Positions 19,969-28,897 of a stretch of 64,000 nucleotides of DNA are shown here, piece after piece. The DNA is taken from assembly GCA_001890945.1 (NCBI GenBank), contig MLAX01000004.1, positions 124,001 to 188,000 on the forward strand, in the 5' to 3' direction. This DNA comes from Alphaproteobacteria bacterium AO1-B. Its GTDB lineage: Bacteria; Pseudomonadota; Alphaproteobacteria; Rhizobiales; Stappiaceae. Position 1 is the first letter of the stretch, and each line of letters opens with the position of its first letter. A model generated the notes under the pieces. The model was given only the letters and a program-made list of their open reading frames with translations, was not told the DNA's origin and made no database searches. The position numbers and the translations under genes were made by a program.

Positions 19969-20865
19969 TGGTGTGGATACTGGTTTGAAACGGGCGAAGA
20001 GCCGCCCATCAAGAACGACCAATCCACTTAACAAGAGCGCGAAACCGGCCAGTTGGATTGCCGACAATTCTTCGCCCAACAATAACCATCCAAAAAACAA
20101 GGCGCTAGCGGGCACCAAAAGCGTGACCAGCGACGCGTTGGTCGCGCCAGCTTCGGCTAGAAGCCGGAAGTACATCAGGTAAGCAAGTGCAGTCGCGAAA
20201 ATCCCGAGCGCGAGAACATTGAGCCAAGCAATGACGCTTGGATCCGCCACGCTCCAAGAACCGGATGCGAAAAGAGCGATCGGGGCCATGATCAGGGTTG
20301 ACCCGGACAATTGACCAGTTGCCGAGATCAGGGGCGGGAGGCCTTTGAAGCGTTTAGCAAAGGTGGCTGCAAAGGCATAGGACATCGCCGCTCCCAGACA
20401 TGCCACCTGAGCCCATAAAGGGTCTGAGACTATGCCGGACAAACTGCCGGAGAGCATCGTCGCGACGCCAGCGATTCCGAGAGCAATACCGGTAATCTTG
20501 TGAATGCCGAGAGTTTCCTGGCGGAACAAAACACCTGCTACCAAAACGGTGAAGACCGGTGTCGTTGCGTTGAGGATAGACGCAAGACCTGCACCGATCA
20601 CTGTCTGTCCTGCAAAAAGCAGGGAAAACGGGATAACGTTGTTCAAGAGGCCCATAGCCAGAAACGAGGCGGCCATCTTGATAGGAAACTGCTTCAGGGT
20701 GCCTTGGGCCCCGAGCACAAGCCAAAGGGCGAGGCAGGCGGATGCGACGCGGAAAAACACCAGCATCAGCGGAGGGATCTCGGCAACCGCAACCTTGGCA
20801 AAGATAAACGATCCGCCCCAAATCGCACCGAGACAAATCAGCAAGATCCAATGCTGCAATTTCAT
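19960..20865 (-). CDS. DMT-family (EamA) membrane transporter
   Basis: This is a ten-helix drug/metabolite transporter of 301 aa with two EamA repeats, each opening with a recognisable block (LGAIWGGSFIFAKVAV in the first, LGAAMSYAFAATFAKRF in the second). Such proteins export metabolites such as amino acids, but the substrate is not evident. The ATG at 20865 follows a good GGAG site on the minus strand. A longer frame to 21066 would add a polar 67-residue leader and is rejected. It is convergent with serA and divergent from purA. Confidence 0.88.
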   Translation of the reverse strand: MKLQHWILLICLGAIWGGSFIFAKVAVAEIPPLMLVFFRVASACLALWLVLGAQGTLKQFPIKMAASFLAMGLLNNVIPFSLLFAGQTVIGAGLASILNATTPVFTVLVAGVLFRQETLGIHKITGIALGIAGVATMLSGSLSGIVSDPLWAQVACLGAAMSYAFAATFAKRFKGLPPLISATGQLSGSTLIMAPIALFASGSWSVADPSVIAWLNVLALGIFATALAYLMYFRLLAEAGATNASLVTLLVPASALFFGWLLLGEELSAIQLAGFALLLSGLVVLDGRLFARFKPVSTPTK

Positions 20866-21167
20866 GTGGGAGCTCCGACCAGGTGAATGTCTCCCGGGTA
20901 CCATGTGTTTTCGGTTCCCGACACCCGAAAACCGAGCGAATGTTGGACGCGCAGGCTTGTCTTGCACAGCGATAAAACGAACAAGAACCGGAATTGGGGA
21001 GAGTTTGTTCGGTAGCTTGCGCAATTCTTCAATTAAATGGCTGGGAAGACTCGCGCGGCAAACCAATCCTGTCTATAGTCCGCGCCGTTTGCCCCGGGGC
21101 CTTGTCCGGGGCCTGTTGTGTTGGCGTCAAGGACGTCACGAACCTGCTTTAGGAGAGCAAAAGCTAG
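20866..21167. other. intergenic region between the divergent exporter and purA
   Basis: This 302-base gap carries the promoters of two divergent genes. The clearest structure is a perfect 7-base stem GCCCCGG (21091-21097) and CCGGGGC (21106-21112) about 55 bases before purA. It has no T run and may be a leader hairpin. No ORF in the gap is convincing. Confidence 0.5.
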
Positions 21168-22460
21168 ATGGCGAATGTGGTTGTTGTCGGTTCGCAATGG
21201 GGTGACGAAGGCAAAGGCAAGATTGTCGACTGGTTGTCGGAACAAGCCGATGTCATTGTAAGGTTCCAGGGCGGACACAACGCTGGACATACACTCGTTA
21301 TTGACGGTGTGAGCTACAAGCTCTCCTTGCTGCCATCCGGTGTGGCCCGGCCGGGCAAGTTGTCTGTGATCGGCAATGGTGTTGTGCTGGATCCACATGC
21401 GTTGGCCGAAGAGGTCAAACGGCTCGGCGAGCAAGGCGTTGTTGTTACGCCTGAAAGCCTGCGGGTGGCTGAGAACGCAACCTTGATCCTGTCTTTGCAC
21501 CGGGAACTGGACGCTCTTCGTGAAAACTCCAACACCGGCACCAAGATCGGCACAACAAAACGCGGTATCGGCCCGGCATACGAAGATAAGGTCGGCCGCC
21601 GTGCGATCCGTCTGATGGATCTGAAAAACCTTACAACGCTTCCGGCGAAAATCGACCGGCTCTTGACCCACCACAACGCTTTGCGCCGGGGGCTTGGGCA
21701 GGACGAAATCTCAGCGGATGTCATTTTCGAAGAGCTGTCCAGCGTTGCAAATCAGGTTCTGCCGTACATGGACAAGGTCTGGTACCTGCTCGACGAGCAA
21801 CGCCGCCAAGGCAAACGGATCCTCTTTGAAGGGGCTCAAGGCGCACTTCTCGACATCGACCATGGGACATACCCGTTTGTGACATCTTCCAACACGGTCG
21901 CCGGGCAGGCTGCGACCGGCTGTGGCCTTGGACCAGGGTCGGTGGACTATGTTCTCGGTATTACGAAGGCGTACACCACGCGTGTGGGCGAAGGGCCTTT
22001 CCCGACCGAACAAGAAAACGAAGTCGGTGAGTTTCTCGGGACCCGTGGTCACGAGTTCGGCACTGTGACCGGCCGTCGCCGCCGTTGCGGCTGGTTTGAT
22101 GCGGTTCTTGTGCGTCAGACCGTTTGTACGTCCGGTATCAACGGGATCGCGCTGACCAAGCTTGATGTTCTGGATGGTCTTGAGGAAATCAAGATTTGCG
22201 TTGGCTACGAACTCGACGGTGAGCGCATCGACTATCTTCCAGCGTCACAAGGCGCCCAGGAACGGGTCAAGCCAATCTATGAGAGCATGCCGGGTTGGAA
22301 AGAATCCACTGAAGGTGCGCGGACTTGGGCTGAGCTTCCGGCGCAAGCGATCAAATACGTACGGCATGTTGAAGAGCTGATCGGTGCACCGGTCGCGATC
22401 TTGTCGACCAGTCCGGAACGCGATGACACAATTCTTGTGCAGAATCCTTTCCAAGACTGA
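21168..22460 (+). CDS. purA: adenylosuccinate synthetase PurA
   Basis: PurA joins IMP and aspartate with GTP to adenylosuccinate in AMP synthesis. The N-terminal [16 protein letters not shown] holds the catalytic Asp13, and GGHNAGHT carries the catalytic His. The motif [24 protein letters not shown] and the GTP-binding [11 protein letters not shown] at the C-terminus are all present. The 430 aa length is normal. AGGAG lies 12 bases before the ATG. Confidence 0.97.
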   Translation: MANVVVVGSQWGDEGKGKIVDWLSEQADVIVRFQGGHNAGHTLVIDGVSYKLSLLPSGVARPGKLSVIGNGVVLDPHALAEEVKRLGEQGVVVTPESLRVAENATLILSLHRELDALRENSNTGTKIGTTKRGIGPAYEDKVGRRAIRLMDLKNLTTLPAKIDRLLTHHNALRRGLGQDEISADVIFEELSSVANQVLPYMDKVWYLLDEQRRQGKRILFEGAQGALLDIDHGTYPFVTSSNTVAGQAATGCGLGPGSVDYVLGITKAYTTRVGEGPFPTEQENEVGEFLGTRGHEFGTVTGRRRRCGWFDAVLVRQTVCTSGINGIALTKLDVLDGLEEIKICVGYELDGERIDYLPASQGAQERVKPIYESMPGWKESTEGARTWAELPAQAIKYVRHVEELIGAPVAILSTSPERDDTILVQNPFQD

Positions 22461-22699
22461 GCGAATTGACGTAAACAAGACAATATCAAAGATGCTTAGA
22501 GTGCGTTGCGAATCGCTGCGCACTCGGCAGCTTTTGAAGTCCGGGGTCTCCGGCATCAGAAGCAAGATGGAGCGACAATTGTGCGCGTCTCGCGCGATCT
22601 GATAGGCGAAAACCTCTTCGAAAGCTTAGTATAAGTCACGAAGAAGTCGCGAATCTGATCCAGGAGACGCAGGAGTGCAGTTGGCCGGTAGGCAGGAAG

Positions 22700-24442
22700 A
22701 TGGCTGATTACTATTCGATACTAAAGAAAACGATCGCGTCCTTGCCCGAAAGCAACGGTGCAGCGCGGCGCAGCGTTTACAGCCGTGCGCGTAATGCCAT
22801 CGTGAATCAGCTCAAGGCCTATGAGCCGCCACTGTCGCCATCGGAAATCACAGCAGAACAACTTCGTCTGGAAGAGGCAATCCGGAAGGTCGAGGCGGAA
22901 GCTGCCAGAGAAAGCCTGGGATTGCAGCCATCTACGCCGCCGGCGCCTGCCACCCCAGCTGCACCGCCGGTTCGCGAGCCGGAGCCGGCACCGTCTGTTC
23001 CTGCGGCCACCACGACTTCTCCAGTTGAGACCCCGGCGGCGCCTGCACCGCAGGTGACATCTCCGGAGCCGTCTGCCTATCCAGTCGAAGAGCCCGCAAG
23101 TGCTCCTTCGTCCGATGCTTCATATGACAGCCCGCCACAAGCCGCGCCTCTATCAGGAACGACTGGTTCAAGTCTGGCTGAGCCCGAAGGTCCAGTATCC
23201 TCACCTGAGACACCTCCGGCCTATGACCCTGTTTCAGTCGAACCGGCTCCAGTCTCGGATGATCAAGTCTCTCAAACAGAACCGCTCTTTGAAGATGAGG
23301 TGGTTCAGCCGCAGACCGGAACAGCAGGCTTAACAGACGCCCCAGTCTCGTCCCGCGCCAGCCGTTCAAGATCGTCTGCTTCAGCGGCGCTTCGCGGTTC
23401 GGAAGAAAAAAGCCGGACAGTGCCGATTGCAGCTGCTGCTGTGGTTGCCGTTCTGGTTCTTGGAGCCGCTGCCTATTTCTTCTTGTCCGGGCCGTCTGAT
23501 GAGGCTGTGACCGACGCCGCACCGGCTGTTTCACAAGAGCCGGAAACAACGGCTGTTACCGAACCAGTGGCACCCGTCGAAGACACCGTGGCCGCATCCT
23601 CGGAAGATGCAGACGAGGCGAGCAAGAACACTGATCGTCTTTTGAATGAGACCGATGCAAATGTGGTTGCGCCTGACGCGCGCGCAGTGACAACTACAAC
23701 CATCAACCCGCAAGAAACCGCACCGGGGACTGTTGCTCAGCCGTCGATCGTGACGAATGTGGAAAGCACCCCGTCCGCCGATGTCGATACGCCAGCAACG
23801 GACAGCGCCGGGGTAAGCCAGGGCGTTCAACCGGACAGTCTTGCTGCAGTGAGCCCAGAGCAATCCGAGCCTACACCGGCAGCCCAGGTGCCGGCTTCCG
23901 GAGCGCAACGTTCCATCCTTTATGAGGAAGGGGCAGATGCCAGCTCTACCGGCACTGCGGCACAAGGAGCCGTCATCTGGACACTTGGCGAAGAGACCGA
24001 TCTTGGCGGTGAAGCGCAGTCCGTCCTCTCCGCTGCCGTCGAAATTCCGGAGCGGGATATCAAAGTCGATATCCGTATCAAGCCCAACGACGATACCTCC
24101 CTGCCGGCAAGCCACTTGGTTGAAATCAAATATGAGCTGCCAGAAGGGTTTTCCGGTGGCGATATCGTCAATGTTCCCGGCTTGGTCATGAAGCCGACCG
24201 AGGAAGCGCGCGGCGATGCCTTGATCGGGGCATCCGTGAAGGTCTCTCCCGGCTTTTTTTGGATTGCGTTGTCCAGCTTGCCCAATGAGCAACAACGCAA
24301 TTTGGCACTTCTGCGTGAGCGTGGCTGGATCGACATCCCGATGCTTTATGAGAATGGCAAACGCGGCATTCTTACGCTCGAGAAGGGCCCCATCGGCGAA
24401 GATGCCGTTGAAAAGGCAGTCACCGCCTGGCAAGCCGGCTAA
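22700..24442 (+). CDS. Pro/Ala-rich single-pass membrane protein of unknown function
   Basis: I do not recognise a named function. The 580-aa protein begins with a helical cytoplasmic domain of about 70 residues (YYSILKKTIASLPESNG; QLRLEEAIRKVEAEAARE). It continues with a disordered Pro/Ala/Ser/Glu tract to about 240 and a single membrane helix at 240-262. A second low-complexity acidic segment runs to about 410, and a folded C-terminal domain of about 160 residues ends the protein (GAVIWTLGEETDLGGEAQSVLSAAVEIPE; GFFWIALSSLPNEQQRN). The C-terminal domain should lie in the periplasm. It follows purA by 239 bases in which I see nothing definite. AGGAAG precedes the ATG. Confidence 0.8.
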   Translation: MADYYSILKKTIASLPESNGAARRSVYSRARNAIVNQLKAYEPPLSPSEITAEQLRLEEAIRKVEAEAARESLGLQPSTPPAPATPAAPPVREPEPAPSVPAATTTSPVETPAAPAPQVTSPEPSAYPVEEPASAPSSDASYDSPPQAAPLSGTTGSSLAEPEGPVSSPETPPAYDPVSVEPAPVSDDQVSQTEPLFEDEVVQPQTGTAGLTDAPVSSRASRSRSSASAALRGSEEKSRTVPIAAAAVVAVLVLGAAAYFFLSGPSDEAVTDAAPAVSQEPETTAVTEPVAPVEDTVAASSEDADEASKNTDRLLNETDANVVAPDARAVTTTTINPQETAPGTVAQPSIVTNVESTPSADVDTPATDSAGVSQGVQPDSLAAVSPEQSEPTPAAQVPASGAQRSILYEEGADASSTGTAAQGAVIWTLGEETDLGGEAQSVLSAAVEIPERDIKVDIRIKPNDDTSLPASHLVEIKYELPEGFSGGDIVNVPGLVMKPTEEARGDALIGASVKVSPGFFWIALSSLPNEQQRNLALLRERGWIDIPMLYENGKRGILTLEKGPIGEDAVEKAVTAWQAG

Positions 24443-24523
24443 GCAGATCCAGCATCTTGCGTTTTTAGCGGGTGCTCCGCAGTTTCTCTTGCAATTTGTA
24501 AATTGGCGGGGCATTGTCCCGCT

Positions 24524-24617
24524 TGGTCCGAGGGGTGTTCTGGTTTCCGGAACTGAGATGGCATCGCGCCGAACCCTTAGAACCTGATCCGGGTCATGCC
24601 GGCGAAGGGACGGAAAC
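24524..24617 (+). promoter_or_regulatory. TPP (THI-box) riboswitch
   Basis: The aptamer is recognised by the conserved blocks in order: GGGGTG near 24532, CTGAGA at 24553-24558, ACCCTTAGAACCTGATCC at 24573-24590, and GCGAAGGGA at 24602-24610. TCCG and CGGA close the P1 stem. It binds thiamine pyrophosphate and normally represses the downstream thiamine gene. The expression platform that follows contains a ribosome-site sequestering hairpin (see that entry), so control should be translational. Confidence 0.95.
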
Positions 24618-24631
24618 CTTAGCCTCTTCCC

Positions 24632-24675
24632 GGATCTCCAGTGTCATTTTCGGCTTTGCTGAAGGCAGGAGATCC
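24632..24675 (+). promoter_or_regulatory. ribosome-site sequestering hairpin of the TPP riboswitch
   Basis: GGATCTCC (24632-24639) is exactly complementary to GGAGATCC (24668-24675), which contains the ribosome site of the ATG at 24678. Inside the loop, TTCGGC (24649-24654) pairs with GCTGAA (24658-24663, one G-T pair), making a long stacked hairpin. This is the OFF-state structure expected for a Gram-negative TPP riboswitch. Confidence 0.8.
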
Positions 24676-24677
24676 TT

Positions 24678-24785
24678 ATGTCTGCTTATGCGCTAATGCG
24701 CGGGGCACACGCTGTACAACAGCTGTCTGCCCTTTATAGATTCACAAAACCATATGCCATCCCGGTAGGGAGCGGCGATCTATGA
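24678..24785 (+). CDS. 35-residue ORF controlled by the TPP riboswitch
   Basis: This short ORF encodes 35 residues starting MSAYALMRGAHAVQQL and ending in VGSGDL. It has no recognised homologue and no membrane helix. Its ATG is six bases after GGAG, and that ribosome site is the one locked up by the riboswitch hairpin. Its TGA overlaps the permease ATG (ATGA at 24782-24785). Translation of this ORF may therefore open or couple the permease start. It could be a regulatory leader peptide, a tiny transporter subunit, or a remnant of a longer lost gene. Confidence 0.55.
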   Translation: MSAYALMRGAHAVQQLSALYRFTKPYAIPVGSGDL

Positions 24786-25534
24786 CGGTTTTGGTTTTCC
24801 TGCTGAAACGCTGTGCCGGCGTCGCGGTCGCCGTTTTTATTTGGGCGGCCTTGATCCGTTTCTTTGAAATCCCGCCGTATATGCTGCCTGGTCCGGGGCG
24901 CGTTTTTGCTGCGTTTCAGAACCAGGGCCTGTTTCTCCTGCACCATGCAAGCATCACCTTTTCCGAGACACTTCTCGGCTTCGTCTTTGGGGTCGCTGCA
25001 GGGTGCCTTTTGGCGATCCTGATTTGGGTGTTTCCCGTGGCCAAACGGGCGATTATGCCGACAATCCTCGTCACCCAGGCCTTGCCCGTTTTTGCGATCG
25101 CGCCGATCCTCGTTTTGTGGCTCGGATTTGGCCTAGCCTCCAAAATTGTAATGGCGGTTTTGGTGATCTTCTTTGCCGTGACCTCCACGTTCTATGATGG
25201 GCTGCGCCGCCTTGATCCCGGGCTTTCCGACCTCAGCCGCCTTTATCGTGTGTCTCGCCTCAAGGAACTTTGGGTGTTCCGGCTGCCGTCTGCCATGCCT
25301 GCCTTGGCGTCCGGCTTGAGGATCGCGGCTGTTTTCGCGCCAATCGGTGCGATTGTTGGGGAGTGGGTCGGCGCGAAGGGCGGGCTCGCTTTCATCATGC
25401 TTCAAAGCAACGCACGGATGCAGACGGACGTGATGTTTGCCGCGCTAATCCTGCTGGCTCTCATGGTTCTGTCATTGCGGTTCGCCGTAGACCATTTCAC
25501 CCGGTTTCTTGTTCCTTGGCAGGTTGAAGACTGA
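24782..25534 (+). CDS. thiX: ABC transporter permease for thiamine precursor (ThiX-like)
   Basis: This is a 250-aa BPD-type permease of the SsuC/TauC/ThiX class. It has about six membrane helices and the EAA-loop region DLSRLYRVSRLKELWVFRLPSAMPALASGLRIA that docks the ATPase. The TPP riboswitch upstream and the NMT1/THI5-like binding protein downstream point to uptake of hydroxymethylpyrimidine or a related thiamine precursor. A GGGAG site lies nine bases before the ATG. No ATPase gene is seen next to it. Confidence 0.88.
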   Translation: MTVLVFLLKRCAGVAVAVFIWAALIRFFEIPPYMLPGPGRVFAAFQNQGLFLLHHASITFSETLLGFVFGVAAGCLLAILIWVFPVAKRAIMPTILVTQALPVFAIAPILVLWLGFGLASKIVMAVLVIFFAVTSTFYDGLRRLDPGLSDLSRLYRVSRLKELWVFRLPSAMPALASGLRIAAVFAPIGAIVGEWVGAKGGLAFIMLQSNARMQTDVMFAALILLALMVLSLRFAVDHFTRFLVPWQVED

Positions 25535-25557
25535 TCTGCTTTTCCTTGGAGGATTGA

Positions 25558-26499
25558 ATGAAAAAAACACTGCTCTCTGCCGCTTTCGCAGCCGCTCTGT
25601 TTGCGTCGGCACCTGTACAAGCAGCCGAAAAACTGACGGTCTTGATGGATTGGTTCACCAATCCCGACCACGCACCGCTGATCACCGCCCAAGCGATGGG
25701 ATTCTTTGAGGCAGAAGGTCTGGATGTCGAATTGATAGAACCTGCCGACCCCGCGATGCCGCCGAAACTGGTTGCAGCAGGACAGGGGGACATTGCCATT
25801 TCCTATCAGCCGACCTTGCACGCCCAGATCGAGGAAGGACTTCCGCTCAAATGGATCGGAACGCTTGTTGAGACACCATTGAACTCACTGATCGTCCTCA
25901 AAGATGGTCCGATCAAGGAATTGAAAGACCTTAAGGGAAAGAAGATCGGTTTTTCTGTGTCCGGGTTTGAAGACGCCATGCTCGGCCAGATGCTGCGGTC
26001 TGTCGATCTCAGTGTCGACGATGTCGAGCTGATCAACGTCAACTTTGCTCTGTCACCGTCGCTGATGTCCGGCCAAGTCGATGCGGTCATTGGTGCTTAC
26101 CGGAATTTCGAGCTCACTCAGATTGAGATTGAAGGCAAGGAAGGCAAGGCGTTCTATCCGGAAGAGAACGGTGTGCCGATTTTTGACGAGCTGATTTACG
26201 TTGTTCACAAGGACAAGACAGATGATCCGCGCTACGTAAAATTCATGGCGGCCATCGAAGCGGCAACGATTTTCCTGACGAACCATCCGGACGAAGCCTG
26301 GAATGCGTTCATTGAAGCCTACCCGAACCTGAATGACGAGCTGAACAAACGCGCCTGGGCCGATACGCTGCCGCGTTTCGCAAAACGCCCGGCAGCCCTT
26401 GATGAAGGCCGCTATCAGCGTTTTGCGGAGTTCATGGCTGAAAATGACCTGATCTCTAAAGTGGTTCCTGTCGATACCTATGCGGTCGAGATCCGCTGA
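25558..26499 (+). CDS. thiY: NMT1/THI5-like substrate-binding protein (ThiY-like)
   Basis: This 313-aa periplasmic binding protein has a signal peptide (SAAFAAALFASAPVQA) followed by LTVLMDWFTNPDHAPLITAQAMG, the typical start of THI5-like pyrimidine-binding proteins. Further family-like blocks are MPPKLVAAGQGDIAISYQP and GKKIGFSVSGFEDAML. With the upstream permease and TPP riboswitch it should capture a thiamine pyrimidine precursor. GGAGG precedes the ATG at a good distance. Confidence 0.9.
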   Translation: MKKTLLSAAFAAALFASAPVQAAEKLTVLMDWFTNPDHAPLITAQAMGFFEAEGLDVELIEPADPAMPPKLVAAGQGDIAISYQPTLHAQIEEGLPLKWIGTLVETPLNSLIVLKDGPIKELKDLKGKKIGFSVSGFEDAMLGQMLRSVDLSVDDVELINVNFALSPSLMSGQVDAVIGAYRNFELTQIEIEGKEGKAFYPEENGVPIFDELIYVVHKDKTDDPRYVKFMAAIEAATIFLTNHPDEAWNAFIEAYPNLNDELNKRAWADTLPRFAKRPAALDEGRYQRFAEFMAENDLISKVVPVDTYAVEIR

Positions 26500-26521
26500 T
26501 CATCACTAACTTCTTGGAAAT

Positions 26522-26555
26522 CAGCAGCGCGGTGTCTCAGGATGCCGCGCTGCTG
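26522..26555. other. 11-base perfect inverted repeat between convergent genes
   Basis: CAGCAGCGCGG (26522-26532) and CCGCGCTGCTG (26545-26555) form a strong stem with a 12-base loop that holds the stop codon of the adenylate cyclase gene. It lies 22 bases after the thiY stop. There is no T run on the plus strand, so it may act as a transcript end stabiliser or a weak bidirectional terminator. Confidence 0.5.
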
Positions 26556-28756
26556 TCGTCTTGCGCCAAGGGGAGGTCTGCAATCCGGGCGGCAAACGGG
26601 GTGTAAAAGCTGCTGAGCCGTGAGGCGGACTGCTGGGCAGCAGTGAGGGCACCATGTGCGGCAGTTACATTGCCTGCTTCGATCGCTTTTATAAGGGAAT
26701 CGTGCGTTTGAGCGAGCTTCTGAAAGTCCTCGGATTTTGCGTAGTTCTCATCGCCCAACAGCGCAAACAGTGTGACAGTTTCGCTTTTGCCTTTGAGAGA
26801 AATCTCGCCGGCTTCCAGGTAGGCCAGCTCCGGTGCCTGCTTTCTTGTCTCTTCCGAGACGAGGAGATCTGCGCCCACTGCCTTGCAAGTTGATTCAATC
26901 CTCGATGCCACGTTTACCGCATCGCCGATCACAGAATAATTGAATCGGTGCTCTGAGCCCATGTTGCCAACGCAGGCATCGCCGCTGTTCAGACCTATGC
27001 CGATCTGAACCGTCTGTGCTTTCAATCCGCGCGCCTTGAAACCAAATGCGTCTTGTTCATTCAGTTCATCGACAATTCTAAGCATAGCGAGACTGGCCCG
27101 GCATGCTTTTTCTGCGTGATCCGGCACGGGTATTGGGGCATTCCAGAACGCCATGATGCTGTCACCGATATACTTGTCGATCGTTCCCCCTTCGGCCTGG
27201 ATGGCATCTGAGAGCGGAGAGAGCAGAGTATTGAGGAAGGTAACGAGTTCTGTCGGCGTCAGTTGCTCGGAGATTGGCGTGAAACCGCGAATGTCCATGA
27301 ACAGAATGGTCATTGGCCGTATCTCACCGCCCAATGTCAGTTGTTCCGGCGCCTTCTCCAGCTGATTCACGAGATCCGGCGAGAGATATTGACTGAATGC
27401 CTGCCGGACAAAACGCTTTTCACGTTCGGTTAGAAAATAGAGCATGACCGTTGCTGCTGCGAAGACAAGAAACACAGACAAGCTTGGGTATATCGGGTCG
27501 ATGAGAAGCCCTTTGTCCAAAAAAAGGTAGAAAGAACCGCCGATCAGCACCGCGGCAACAATACCGCCAAGCAAGGCTGTTCCAAGGCTGCCAATGATAG
27601 GTAAGATGAGAATGAAAACCGCACCGACCAAAAAAGTCGTGAGTGTCTCTAGGCCACTTGCCCAATCAGGCCGGGTTAGAAACTGACCGTTGATGATTTG
27701 CTCAAGCGCCTGAGCATGCACTGCCACACCTGGAACCAGTTCACCGATCGCGGTTGCTCGGATATCCCGGAGGCCTGCCGCAGACGTGCCGACCAGCACA
27801 ATTTGGCCTTCGATCAAAGGCGCAAGTTCGCCGTGTCTCTCTGGGTCAAAAAAGTCCATTGCTCGGAGATATCGATTTGATTGGTCCGGTGTGTAATGGA
27901 CCCACATTTCCCCGGCAGCTGTTGTCGGAACTTCAAAAGCACCAATTTTGAGGTCTGTAATTGCCGGAGTGCCGCTGTCCACTTCGCCGCTGGCACTGGT
28001 CGTTCGGACTATCAAGCCGCTGGCTCCCTGGGCCACCCGAAGGGCCTCTGTGATCAGGCCTGGATAAACGTTGGTTCCGTCGCTCGCAATCAATGGAATG
28101 CGGCGGATGACGCCGTCTCGGTCATCGAGAGAGACGGATATCGATCCGATTCCGCTCGCATTTTGCTGAAGTGCGTCGAGGCTCGGGACTGCGGCTGGAA
28201 AGGGCGGCAGGATCGTAACTGGATCTGCTCCCCCATAGGCAATGCCGGCTTTTTTCAACGGCGTTCGGCCGGTTAACTGATCCGAGATAGCGAAGCCGAG
28301 AACAACCGGTGCGCTGGCTATCGTCGCGGCGAAACGTTCATCATTGTCCGGCAGCTGTTGCAAAGCTTCCTGAACACGCGCTGGCGTCTCGGGTGGAAGG
28401 GACGCACGGATTTGCGTTGGCGACGTTCGATCTGGTTCAGCGAAAACAACGTCGAATGCAATGGCGGCTGCGCCCATTTCAGTCAGGGTTTCAACCAGCT
28501 CGGCAACTTTGGTGCGTGGCCACGGCCATTGCCCTATTTCGGTGATGGAGGTCTCGTCAATGTCAACGATCCGAACTGGGGCGGGCATATACTCGCGCGG
28601 ACTGAAACGTTGATAGTAATCGAATGTGAGCTCCCGAACGGCAACGAGAAAGTCCGGATTGGCAATCCGAAGCCCGGTCATGAGAATCAGGACGATGGTT
28701 GCGGTGAGCGCAACAAAACCGCGCCGTGAAAAAAAAGGGTCTATCCGAAACGCCAT
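26537..28756 (-). CDS. CHASE2-domain adenylate/guanylate cyclase
   Basis: This is a 739-aa class III nucleotide cyclase. Residues 15-32 form a membrane helix and about 35-360 the extracytoplasmic CHASE2 sensor (RELTFDYYQRFSP; VRIVDIDETSITEIGQWPWPR; LVGTSAAGLRD). Three hydrophobic helices (about 370-445) lead to the catalytic domain at about 480-660. The metal-binding Asp residues are Asp488 (LFMDIRGF) and Asp532 (DKYIGDSIMAFW), and Lys528 occupies the purine-selective position typical of adenylate cyclases. The ATG at 28756 is preferred over an in-frame upstream start at 28846 that lies in the rpoH terminator. What CHASE2 senses is unknown. Confidence 0.92.
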   Translation of the reverse strand: MAFRIDPFFSRRGFVALTATIVLILMTGLRIANPDFLVAVRELTFDYYQRFSPREYMPAPVRIVDIDETSITEIGQWPWPRTKVAELVETLTEMGAAAIAFDVVFAEPDRTSPTQIRASLPPETPARVQEALQQLPDNDERFAATIASAPVVLGFAISDQLTGRTPLKKAGIAYGGADPVTILPPFPAAVPSLDALQQNASGIGSISVSLDDRDGVIRRIPLIASDGTNVYPGLITEALRVAQGASGLIVRTTSASGEVDSGTPAITDLKIGAFEVPTTAAGEMWVHYTPDQSNRYLRAMDFFDPERHGELAPLIEGQIVLVGTSAAGLRDIRATAIGELVPGVAVHAQALEQIINGQFLTRPDWASGLETLTTFLVGAVFILILPIIGSLGTALLGGIVAAVLIGGSFYLFLDKGLLIDPIYPSLSVFLVFAAATVMLYFLTEREKRFVRQAFSQYLSPDLVNQLEKAPEQLTLGGEIRPMTILFMDIRGFTPISEQLTPTELVTFLNTLLSPLSDAIQAEGGTIDKYIGDSIMAFWNAPIPVPDHAEKACRASLAMLRIVDELNEQDAFGFKARGLKAQTVQIGIGLNSGDACVGNMGSEHRFNYSVIGDAVNVASRIESTCKAVGADLLVSEETRKQAPELAYLEAGEISLKGKSETVTLFALLGDENYAKSEDFQKLAQTHDSLIKAIEAGNVTAAHGALTAAQQSASRLSSFYTPFAARIADLPLAQDDSSAAS

Positions 28757-28842
28757 TGGTGCCTGATGTCTTGAAACTAACCAGCTGTGGTCTGACCCTA
28801 GGGTGGTAAGGCGCCAAGGAGCAAGCTCAGACGGACCCGCAA

Positions 28843-28874
28843 ACAAAAAACGCCGGGCGTTTTGCCCGGCGTTT
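28843..28874 (-). terminator. Rho-independent terminator after rpoH
   Basis: Read on the minus strand, AAACGCCGGGC pairs with GCCCGGCGTTT around a five-base loop and runs into a T-rich tail (A run at 28845-28850 on the plus strand). It separates rpoH from the cyclase gene. Confidence 0.9.
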
Positions 28875-28897
28875 CAGTAAACCTATGTTCCAGACGC

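Noticed and set aside
21091-21112. GC-rich hairpin before purA as a terminator or riboswitch
   Set aside because: The stem is perfect but has no T run, and none of the conserved purine riboswitch motifs are present.
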